NCBI RefSeq assembly: GCF_013087525.1
Contig: NZ_JABFCS010000001.1
Location: 1,116,001 to 1,180,000 of the forward strand
Reading direction: 5' to 3'
From: Ramlibacter montanisoli
GTDB lineage: Bacteria > Pseudomonadota > Gammaproteobacteria > Burkholderiales > Burkholderiaceae_C
DNA: 64,000 bases
The stretch's first letter is position 1, and each line of letters begins with the position of its first letter. This document shows positions 53,901 through 64,000 of this stretch, in pieces. The translations under genes were made by a program, and so were the position numbers. A model generated the notes under the pieces. The model was not told the DNA's origin and did no database searches. It saw only the letters and a program-made list of their open reading frames with translations.

Positions 53901-56900
53901 GGCGGCGTGATCACCTTCACGCCGGCCGCGCACTTCAACGGGCAGGCCGTGTTCACGTACACGGTGCAGGATGCGGTGGGGGCCGAGTCCATCGGGACCG
54001 TCACCATCGACCTGGCCGCGGCCGCCGATGCGCCCGTGGCACGCGACGACACAGCGGCCGCCACCGAAGACGTGGCGCTGACCCTCGCGCCGGCCACCCT
54101 GCTGGCCAACGACAGCGAGTACGACGGCGAGCCGGTCGCGATCACCGCGGTGTTCGATGCCGTCAATGGCAGCGTCGCGCTGATCAACGGCAGCATCGTG
54201 TTCACGCCGGGCAGCAACTTCGCGGGAACTGGCAGCTTCCGCTACACGGTCATGGATGCCAGCGGCGCAAGCTCGGATGCGACGGTGAGCGTCAGCGTGG
54301 CCGAGGTCAACGACGCGCCGGTGCCAGGCACGCCCGAAACGCTGACTGGAACCGAGGACCAGGTGTTCTCGGTGCCCATCGCCGGCCTGCTGGCCAACGA
54401 CAGCGACGTGGATGGCGATCCGCTCACCATCAGCGCCGTGGGCGGCGCCTTCGGCGGCAGCGTGGCGATCGTCGGCAGCGACATCGTGTTCACGCCGAAT
54501 CTGAATTTCTTCGGTGCGGCCGGGTTCAGCTACACGGTGAGCGACGGGCGCGGAGGTACCGCCCTCGTCGACGTCACCCTGAACGTGGCCGCGGTCGACG
54601 ACGCGACGGTGACCGTGGCCGACACCGCGTCCACGCCCGAGGACACGGTCGTCAGCGGCAACGTGCTGGGGAACGATTCGGACGTGGACTCTCCGCTGGC
54701 CGTCGCCAGCTTCACCATCGGCAGCACCAGCTACGGCGCGGGCGCCACGGTTGCGATCGGCGCGGCGGGCAGCTTCACGCTGGGCGCGAACGGCGCCTGA
54801 GCTTCACCCCCGCGGCCGACTGGAACGGCACGGTGCCGCAGGTCACGTACACCACCGCTACGGGCGTGAGCAGTGCGCTCGCCATCACGGTGAATGCGGT
54901 CGACGACGCCACGGTCGCCGTCGCCGATGCGGCAGCGGTGAACGAGGACAACGTCGCGTCCGGCAACGTCCTGGCGAACGACACGGACATCGACTCCAGC
55001 CTGCAGGTGGCCAGCTTCAGCATCGGTGGCACCAGCTACGCGGCGGGCACGACGGTGGCGATTGCCGGAGCGGGCAGCTTCAGCCTGGCGGCCGACGGTG
55101 CCTGGAGCTTCACGCCGGCGCCGAACTGGAACGGGGCGGTCCCGCAAGTCACTTACTCCACCAACACCGCGGCGGGCAGCACGCTGGACATCGCGGTTGC
55201 CGCCGTGGACGACCCGTCCGTGATGACCCCGGAGACGGTGTCCACCGACGAGGACACGCCGGTCTCCGGGAACGTGCTCGCCAATGACAGCGACGTCGAG
55301 ACGGCGCTGCAGGTCGCGAGCTTCAGCATCGGCGGCGCGAGCCATGCGGCCGGCACGACCGTCGCCCTCTCCGGCACCGGCAGCTTCACGCTGGATGCCA
55401 CCGGTGCCTGGTCCTTCACGCCCGCGTTGAACTGGAACGGCACGGTGCCGCAGGTCACGTACCTCACCAACACCGGCGCGAGCAGCACGCTGGCCCTCAC
55501 GGTCGCGGCTGGACGACCCGACAGTGGTGAATGCCGAGACCGTGTCCACCCCCGAAGACGCGGCGGCCTCCGGGAACGTCCTCTCCAACGACAGCGACGT
55601 CGAAACCGTCCTGGCCGTGGTGGACTTCAGCATCGGCGGCACGCGTTACGCCGCCGGGAGCACCGTCGCCATTTCGGGCGCCGGCAGCTTCACCCTGGCG
55701 GCGGACGGCAGCTACAGCTTCACGCCCGTGGCCGACTGGAACGGAACGGTGCCGCAAGTCACCTACACGACCACGACCGGTGCCAGCAGCACCCTGGCCG
55801 TCACGGTCACGCCGGTCAACGATGCGCCCGTGCGCACGTCCGCCGCTCCTGCCGACATCGTCGTGGTGGAAGGCAGCCTGCCGTCCTCGCTGGGCCTGTC
55901 CGGCCTCGCCCATGGCGTGGGCGGTGGCAGCGACGAGGCTGCGCAGTCGCTCGCTTTCACCGTCACGGCGCTGCCCGACGCGATCGGCACCGTGGTCGTG
56001 AACGGCGCGGCGGTCAGCGTCGGCGGCAGCTACACGCTGGCCGAACTGGCGGCGATGCAGTTCGAGCCGTCCAAGCTCGTGAGCAGCGGCGCGGGCACGT
56101 TCGCCTTCTCCGTCCGGGACAGCGGCGGTGCCGCACTGGCCGGTGGGGAGACCGTGCGCATCGCGATCCAGAACCAGGCTCCGGCCCTGGCCGGCGCCAA
56201 TGCCATGCCGGGCGTCGATGAAGACGAAACCACGCCGGCCGGCATGCTGGTCGCCGACCTGATCGCCGGCCAGGCGAGCGATCCGCTCGCCAGCTACGGC
56301 ATCGCCGTGGTGGCGGCGGACGGCAGTGCAGGGCGCTGGGAATTCAGCCGCGACGGCGGCAGCACGTGGTCCGCGTTCGCGGGCGTGAGCGGCACGAGCG
56401 CCGAACTGCTCGCCGCCGATGCGCTGAACCGCGTCCGCTTCGTGCCGGCTCCCGACTGGAACGGCACCGCCGGCGGCCTGGAATTCCGCGCCTGGGACCT
56501 GAGCAGCGGCACGGCCGGCCTGCGCGCCGACACCACGGTCAACGGCGGAACGTCCGCCTTCAGCAGCGGCACGGCGAGCGCCAGTGTGGCCGTGGCAGCG
56601 ATGGCCGAAGCGCCGCCGCCGTCGGTGCTGCCGCCCGCTCCGGTGCCCGCTCCTGCACCCGCACCGGCGCCGGCGCCCGCACCCGTGTCGGAGCTGCCCC
56701 CGAAGAGATGCCGGCCCCAGCGCCCGCGCCTGTGGTCGTTGCCCTGCCGCCGGCCGCCGGGCCGGCCCCGGCGCCGATCGTGCCGCAGCCTGCAGCGCCC
56801 GTGCCGGCAGCCGCCTCCGCGCCCACGCCGGGACGCTCCGCGGCCTCGGTCCTTCCGGCCATGGCGGATGTGCTGCTGGAAGCTCCGAACTTCTCGGCTC

Positions 56901-57414
56901 GCTTCGAGACGCTGACGGGATTCGCGCCGCAGAACCTGGAGGCCGTGCCCGCGACCACGCACAACTCCTTCATGGTTGCCGTGGAGCGCGAGCTGCGGCT
57001 GGCCGGCCTGACGCTGGCGGGCCATGGCGACTTCGTCGTCACCGGCTTCGCCGCCCTGGACAGCGGCCCCGGCCGGATCTCGGTGGAGCACTTCCAGCAG
57101 GCCTTGCGCTCGGGCGCCTTCATCGAGGAACTGAACCGCCTGCGCCGGCAGCTGCACGAGGACTTCGACCTCGATCGCAGCACCAGCATCACGGTCGCCG
57201 GGCTGTCGCTGGGCGTCTCCCTCGTCTACGTGCTCTGGCTGGTGCGCGGCGGCGTGCTGCTGGGAAGCTACCTGTCCGCGCTGCCCGCGTGGCGCCTGCT
57301 GGACCCGCTGCCGGTGCTGGCACGCGCAGGCGACGAGGAAGAGGACGGCGACGAGGACGACGAGACTTTCGATCCGGACCAGGCGAAGGGCGGCGACCCG
57401 CTGCGAGGTTTCAC

Positions 57415-57418
<4 letters not shown>
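44901..57418 (+). CDS. Giant LEPR-xLL repeat protein, about 4,170 residues (frame breaks near 54797, 55507, 56702)
   Basis: The N-terminus is basic (MLKDLLRRKRPARARR) followed by WLEPRLLYSADA, the LEPR-xLL motif of very large surface proteins; no ordinary Sec signal is present. Residues about 75-280 match the domain that precedes SBBP propellers (VRYQGVYDGIDIRYYGNQGQ). SBBP-like repeats run to about 720 (GDGSVYVTGHTTSS; AGNLYVAGNT). Then come five ED-rich modules, twelve 95-residue repeats, four 102-residue repeats, a sixth module, a Pro/Ala linker, a helical domain, a membrane segment (SITVAGLSLGVSLVYVLWLV) and a tail with an acidic DEEEDGDEDDE stretch. It is probably an exported adhesin or surface sensor held at the inner membrane. 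Three small indels interrupt the frame as given. Confidence 0.85.
47060..51150 (+). repeat. Five alternating large modules inside the giant protein
   Basis: Each module starts with N-x-APVLxGAN and an acidic LED/AED motif, followed by LVAGxxxDPxGxxGIAV, a GSWQYTxDGGxxW strand pair, LLLADxxTRVRFxPxADWNGT and FRAWDxSxGxxG. It is then joined to a GGGxDEAxQ...LADGT...FSFxVxDSGGT segment. Five copies precede the 95-residue array and a sixth, diverged copy follows the 102-residue repeats at about 56180-56590. The copies differ enough that they are protein-level repeats, not recent DNA duplications. Confidence 0.75.
51160..54600 (+). repeat. Twelve tandem 95-residue cadherin-like repeats
   Basis: Twelve units of about 287 bases each encode the pattern APVAxxD..GTEDTPLxxxxxxLLANDTDxDG....GGxVxxxxGxVxFTPxANFxGxxSFSYTxSDGxGGT..TVxVxxVND. 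Acidic DxD and VND motifs at unit joints are the calcium-binding type seen in cadherin-like and tandem-95 proteins. All twelve lie in one open frame. The array should give a stiff rod stabilised by calcium. Confidence 0.82.
54601..55830 (+). repeat. Four 102-residue repeats after the tandem-95 array
   Basis: Four units of about 307 bases share SGNVLANDSDV, LxVASFSIGGTxYAAGxTVA, GSFTLxADGxWSFTPxxDWNGTVPQVTYTT and a closing AVDD. They are VCBS/Bap-like and distinct from the preceding 95-residue type. Two of the three frame breaks of the giant gene fall in this block (about 54797 and 55507), which may reflect assembly difficulty in near-identical copies. Confidence 0.75.
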
Positions 57419-59879
<2,461 letters not shown>

Positions 59880-59965
59880 TGCACGAGGCACAATGGACCA
59901 ATGAATGAGAAGGACTCCGGCTCGGGCGGAGGCTATCGGGGAGCAGGGATTCGGAGCGGGACCAC

Positions 59966-61824
59966 ATGGCGACGCAGCCGACCGTGTTCGCGCCCGGCGA
60001 GGACAGGCTGACCGAAAAGGAACTGCGCGCGTTGTCGCCGCAGGACGTGCTGTGGCGCCACCGCTCGGTCGCCGGGCTCTCGGACGCGTTGATCATGATG
60101 GTCGACGACGAGATGCTCAACATCGAGATGACGCAGGCCTTCCTGGTGGAAGCCGGCTACCGGCATTTCGTGCAGACCGACCGGCCCGAGCAGGCCTTGG
60201 CCATGCTGCGCAAGCAGCTGCCCGGCGTGCTGCTGCTGGACCTGAGCATGCCCAGGGTGAGCGGCCTGGAGATCCTCTCCAGCATGCGCGACGACCCCGT
60301 GCTGCGCCACGTCCCGGTCATCGTGCTCACCAGCAGCACCGACCCCCAGACCAAGCTGAAGGCGCTGGCGATGGGGGCCATGGATTTCCTCTCCAAGCCG
60401 GTGGACCCCAGCGAGCTGGGGCTGCGCATCCGCAACACGCTGGCGGCCAGCGCCTACCGGGAGTACCTGGGCCAGCACGACTCGCTCACCGCACTGCCGA
60501 ACAAGCAGCGCTATCGCAAGGAAGTGGCCGACGTGCTCGCCGCGGCGCAGAAGGACGGCTACGACGGCGCGCTGCTGCACGTGGGCGTGGATGCGCTGGG
60601 TCGCATCAACGACGCCCTGGGGCGCACCGTGGGCGACCAGCTGATGCAGCGCATCGCCAAGCGCCTGGCCAGCTGCGTGCAGACCGAGTCGGGAGGCGAA
60701 CTGAGTTCCGAGCAGCACAACCCGATGCTGTACCGCTTCGACGGCGACGAGTTCGCCATCGTGGTGCCCTACATGGAAGGCGTCCACAGCGCCGCTGCCT
60801 TCATCAACAAGTTGCTGGAGGACGCGACCGTCAGCTTCCAGCGCTCCGGCGCGCCGGAGCTGTTCGTGACCTGCAGCGTGGGCGTGTCGGTGTTCCCCAC
60901 CGACGGCATGGATCCGGACCTGCTGATCCGCAACGCGGGCTGGCCCTGCGCCATGCCAAGCAGGCGGGTCCGCACCGCTACGAGTTCTTCTCGCCGCGTT
61001 TCAACGAGATGGCGCAGAGCCGGCTGGACCTGAGCGCCGAACTGCGCCACGCCATCAGCCGCGACGAGATCGAGCTCCTGTACGAGCCGCGGGTGGAGCT
61101 GGCCACCGGCCGCGTGGTCGCGAGCCAGACCGTGATGCGCTGGAAGCACGCGTCCGGCCGCATCATCGAGGGCGACGAACTGATGGACCTGGCGGGCACG
61201 TCGGAGATGGATGTCGCCCTGACCGAGTGGCTGTTCGAGCAGATGCGCAAGCACGTCAAGAACTGGCGCGCGGCGGGCCTGCAGCCGGTGCCCATGGGCA
61301 TCAAGGCCTCGCTGGCGAACATGCGGCCCAGCGACCTCACCCACCTGGTGAATGCCGCGATCGGCGGCGGCATGGACGCGAAGCACATCACGCTGGAACT
61401 GCAGCACGTCGGCGCGATCGACAACCTGCCTTCCCGGGAAGCGGCGGCGATGGCGACCCTGCGCAAGAAGGGCATGCGGCTGTCGCTGGACCGGTTCGGC
61501 AGCGTTGCTTCCGTGGCCCACCTGCGCAAGCTCATGTGCGACGAGATCAAGGTCGACGACTCCTTCGTGCGCGACCTGGAGAAGGACGCGGTGGTGCAGG
61601 CGATGCTGCTGGGAATGGGCGACCTGGCGCGCCGGCTGCGCCTCACCTGCGTGGCCTGCGGCGTGGACACGCCCGCGCAGCTCGCCTTCCTGAAGAAGAA
61701 CGGCTGGGACCAGGGACAGGGCCGCCTTTTCGGCGAGCCGCAGTCGGGCCTGGCCTTCGCGGCCCGGTGGCTCACCCGCAGCGGCAAGCCGCAGCGCGTG
61801 CCCATGCCCGGCGAAAACATTTGA
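59966..61824 (+). CDS. Receiver-GGDEF-EAL protein with degenerate active sites (frame break near 60943)
   Basis: From ATG 59966 the receiver (about 42-158) has Asp92 in LLLDLSMP and Lys144 in FLSKPVDP. The GGDEF domain has DSLTALPNKQRY and RFDGDEFAIV, so the first Gly of the signature is Asp. After one restored C near 60943 an EAL domain follows in which the key sites are lost: EAL is SQT, the metal-site DDFG is DRFG, and the ESE-type Glu and EGVE motifs are altered (LELQHVG, CGVD). It is probably a phosphorylation-controlled c-di-GMP receptor or scaffold, not a phosphodiesterase. Length is about 620 residues. It lies 86 bases after the kinase. Confidence 0.83.
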
Positions 61825-61932
61825 GCAGGGACAAGCTCCACGCCTAGTGGAATCCACCGGGATGCGGGCCGCGCGCGATTGGGCGTAGACTGGACCGTGG
61901 CCCACCAGGGCCATCCGAGTTCAGGAGGGCCC
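61825..61932. promoter_or_regulatory. Intergenic region with two short dyads before the oxidoreductase operon
   Basis: Two perfect dyads are present: GTGGA-A-TCCAC at 61847-61857 and TGGCCC-ACCA-GGGCCA at 61898-61913. The first could be an operator. The second is a small hairpin just before a GGAGGG ribosome site at 61924-61929. No clear promoter boxes were identified; TAGACT near 61886 is a weak -10. Transcription probably restarts here because the function of the next genes is unrelated. Confidence 0.35.
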
Positions 61933-63763
61933 TTGCAGCCGACGAACATCGCCAACCCGGCGTATTTCCACAAGGTGGTGGATTGCCAGTGGGCTTGCCC
62001 CGCGCACACCCCGTCCCCGAGTACATCCGCATGATCGCGCAGGGCCGCTACGGCGACGCCTACATGGTCAACTGGGTGTCGAACGTCTTCCCCGGCATCC
62101 TTGGCCGCACCTGCGACCGGCCTTGCGAGCCTGCCTGCAGGCGCGGCCGCGTGGAGGAGAGCAACACGGGGGATCCGGAACCGGTGGCCATCTGCCGGCT
62201 CAAGCGCGTGGCCGCCGACAACAAGGACGACGTGCGCTCGCGGATGCCGCAGCGCGTGCCATCCAACGGCAGGCGCGTCGCCTGCGTGGGCGCCGGGCCC
62301 GCCTCGCTGACCGTGGCGCGCGACCTCGCACCGCTGGGCTACGAGGTGACGGTGTTCGACGGCGAGCAGCGCGCCGGCGGCTTCATCCGCACGCAGATCC
62401 CGCGCTTCCGCCTGCCGGAGGAGATCATCGACGAGGAGACCGGCTACGTGCTGGACCTCGGCGTGAAGTTCGTCGCCGGCCAGCGCATAGACTCCATGAA
62501 GGCGCTGATGGCGCAGGGCTACGACGCCATCTTCGTGGGCTGCGGCGCGCCGCGCGGCCGCGACCTGAGCTGCCGGGGCGGCGCGAGGCCGCGGCGAACA
62601 TCCACATCGGCATCGACTGGCTCGCTTCGGTCTCCTTCGGCCACGTCACGCAGGTCGGCCGGCGCGTCATCGTGCTGGGCGGCGGCAACACCGCCATGGA
62701 CTGCTGCCGCTCCGCGCGGCGCCTGGGCGGCGAGGAAGTGAAGGTGATCGTGCGCAGCGGCTTCGAGGAGATGAAGGCCTCGCCCTGGGAGAAGGAGGAT
62801 GCCATGCACGAGGGCATCCCCATCATCAACTTCCATGTGCCCAAGGCCTTCGTGCATGAAGGCGGGAAGCTCACCGGCATGACCTTCGAGGTGGTGCGGG
62901 CCGAGTACGACGCGCAGGGCCGGCGCAACCTGGTGCCCACGGGTGAGCCGGATCCCTTCTTCCCCTGCGACGAGGTGCTGATCGCGGTGGGGCAGGAGAA
63001 CGCCTTTCCCTGGATCGAGCGGGACAGCGGCATCGCCTTCGACCGCTGGGGCCTGCCCGAACTGCACAAGACGACCTTCCAGTCCACCGTGCCCAACGTC
63101 TTCTTCGGCGGCGACGCCGCGCTGGGCCCCAAGAACATCATCACGGCGGTGGCGCACGGCCACGAGGCGGCGATCTCCATCGACAAGCTGCTGCACGGCG
63201 AGGACGTGCGTGTGCGGCCCGCGCCCACCGCGAACCTGATGTCGCAGAAGATGGGCATCCACGAGTGGAGCTACCACAACGAGACCTCGCCCGACGAGCG
63301 CTATGCCGTGCCCTGGGCGGCGGCGGAAAAGGCGCTGGCCAGCATCCGGGTGGAGGTGGAACTGGGCTTCGACGCCGCGACCGCGTTCAAGGAAGCGCAG
63401 CGCTGCCTGAACTGCGACGTGCAGACCGTGTTCAACCAGACCGCCTGCATCGAGTGCGACGCCTGCATGGACATCTGCCCGATGGACTGCATCAGCTTCA
63501 CCGCGGACGGCGAGGAGCCCGACCTGCGCCAGCGGCTGAAGGCGCCGGCCCTCAACCTCGCGCAGGACCTCTACGTCTCGGGCGAGCTCAAGACCGGCCG
63601 CGTGATGGTGAAGGACGAGGACGTCTGCCTGCACTGCGGCCTGTGCGCCGAGCGCTGCCCCACCGGCGCCTGGGACATGCAGAAGTTCCTGTTCAAGTCG
63701 GCGATGGCGGGGTCCGGCTGCCGCGACAAGGGTGCGCACAAGGCGCAGGAGGCGGTGGCATGA
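61933..63763 (+). CDS. NAD(P)H/FAD oxidoreductase subunit with GltD-like N-terminus and two C-terminal 4Fe-4S clusters (frame breaks near 62012 and 62573)
   Basis: It starts at TTG 61933. The N-terminal Cys-rich part (VDCQWACPAHTP, GRTCDRPCEPACRRG) is like GltD and dihydropyrimidine dehydrogenase. The FAD motif VACVGAGPASLTVARDL and the NADPH motif VIVLGGGNTAMDCC follow. The last 120 residues hold ferredoxin-type clusters CIECDACMDICP and CLHCGLCAERCP. One C is missing near 62012 and one G near 62573; repair gives about 611 residues. It probably exchanges electrons between NAD(P)H and the 2-oxoacid oxidoreductase encoded next, whose start overlaps as ATGA. Confidence 0.85.
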
Positions 63764-64000
63764 AGCGCATCACGGCAGTCAACGACTTCGTCGTCAAGTT
63801 CGCCAACGTCAATGGCTCGGGCTCGGCCTCGGCCAACGAGCTGTTCGCCAAGTCCATCCTGCGCATGGGCGTGCCGGTCAGCCCGCGCAACATCTTCCCG
63901 AGCAACATCCAGGGCCTGCCCACCTGGTACGAGGTGCGCGTCAGCGAGCAGGGCTGGCTGGGACGCCGCGGCGGGGTCGACATGATGGTGGCGATGAACC
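63760..64000 (+). CDS. 2-oxoacid:acceptor oxidoreductase catalytic subunit, N-terminal part (partial)
   Basis: The first 80 residues (FVVKFANVNGSGSASANELF, then GVPVSPRNIFPSNIQGLPTW and GWLGRRGG) match the gamma-domain start of the fused gamma/alpha subunit of pyruvate/2-oxoglutarate:ferredoxin oxidoreductases. The enzyme would interconvert a 2-oxoacid and acyl-CoA plus CO2 using thiamine diphosphate, normally with a beta subunit encoded downstream. The gene runs off the window. It starts at ATG 63760, overlapping the electron-transfer subunit by 4 bases. Confidence 0.85.
   Translation, partial: MKRITAVNDFVVKFANVNGSGSASANELFAKSILRMGVPVSPRNIFPSNIQGLPTWYEVRVSEQGWLGRRGGVDMMVAMN

Noticed and set aside
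44966..54790. Very long open frame in the +1 register beneath the giant gene, and similar long frames on the opposite strand (for example 48486-53933)
   Set aside because: They are shadows of a high-GC coding frame: their translations are Arg/Gly/His-rich low-complexity text with no domain, whereas the chosen frame has clear repeats. Only the part of the first frame from about 54790 to 55507 is real, as continuation after an indel.
51160..55830. Tandem periodicity as a CRISPR or DNA satellite array
   Set aside because: The 287- and 307-base periods are in-frame protein repeats with synonymous and non-synonymous variation; there are no short identical direct repeats with unique spacers.

Overview
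The window looks like a chromosomal segment of a high-GC betaproteobacterium of the Burkholderiales, most likely Comamonadaceae (Ramlibacter/Variovorax-like). The basis is the roughly 68-70% GC composition, two Bug/TctC-type solute-binding proteins, the typical etfBA and gcdH sequences, a GntR/methylmalonyl-CoA mutase/pccBA block and an aryl-polyene cluster. No rRNA, tRNA, CRISPR array, insertion sequence or prophage was seen. Genes are tightly packed and many are coupled by 4-base stop/start overlaps (ATGA, GTGA, TTGA).

Region 1 (1-12.2 kb) is acyl-CoA catabolism. It holds the end of an acyl-CoA dehydrogenase, a RidA protein, a LysR regulator divergent from a FadB-type bifunctional enzyme, two adjacent acyl-CoA dehydrogenases, a CaiB/BaiF CoA-transferase, two Bug binding proteins flanking etfBA, and glutaryl-CoA dehydrogenase. 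The dehydrogenases deliver electrons to EtfAB, and the binding proteins probably capture an organic acid that feeds the route.

Region 2 (12.3-27.6 kb) is an aryl-polyene type lipid/pigment cluster. A forward part carries a flavin oxidoreductase, an acyltransferase and a glycosyltransferase. A long reverse operon carries an acyl carrier protein, membrane protein, ligase, dehydratases, ketosynthase with chain-length factor, ketoreductase, a second acyltransferase, a LolA-like carrier, an MMPL exporter, a methyltransferase and a polysaccharide deacetylase. A divergent UbiE-like methyltransferase follows. A PagL-like lipid A deacylase and a hybrid histidine kinase come next (27.6-30.4 kb).

Region 3 (30.4-38.5 kb) is the methylmalonyl-CoA route for propionyl-CoA: a GntR/FadR-family regulator divergent from methylmalonyl-CoA mutase, the MeaB chaperone GTPase, propionyl-CoA carboxylase beta and alpha subunits, and a VOC-family protein.

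Region 4 (38.5-61.8 kb) is the most unusual part. It reads as one transcription unit: a GAF-HlyD membrane adaptor, a PqqD-like/M50 site-2-protease/HlyD fusion, a shortened SecA-like ATPase, a periplasmic HlyD-type adaptor, a giant protein of about 4,170 residues, a hybrid sensor kinase ending in Hpt, and a receiver-GGDEF-EAL protein whose EAL site is destroyed. The giant protein has an N-terminal LEPR-xLL motif, beta-propeller repeats, tandem 95-residue repeats and a C-terminal membrane segment. I read the locus as a dedicated export and sensing system for the giant protein, with no ABC transporter or TolC in view.

Region 5 (61.9-64 kb) starts a 2-oxoacid:acceptor oxidoreductase operon: an NAD(P)H/FAD/4Fe-4S subunit followed by the start of the catalytic subunit.

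At least 20 reading-frame breaks occur in otherwise well-conserved genes. Nearly all are repaired by restoring one base, often in a G/C run. I treat them as sequencing indels in a draft long-read assembly and annotate the genes across the breaks.
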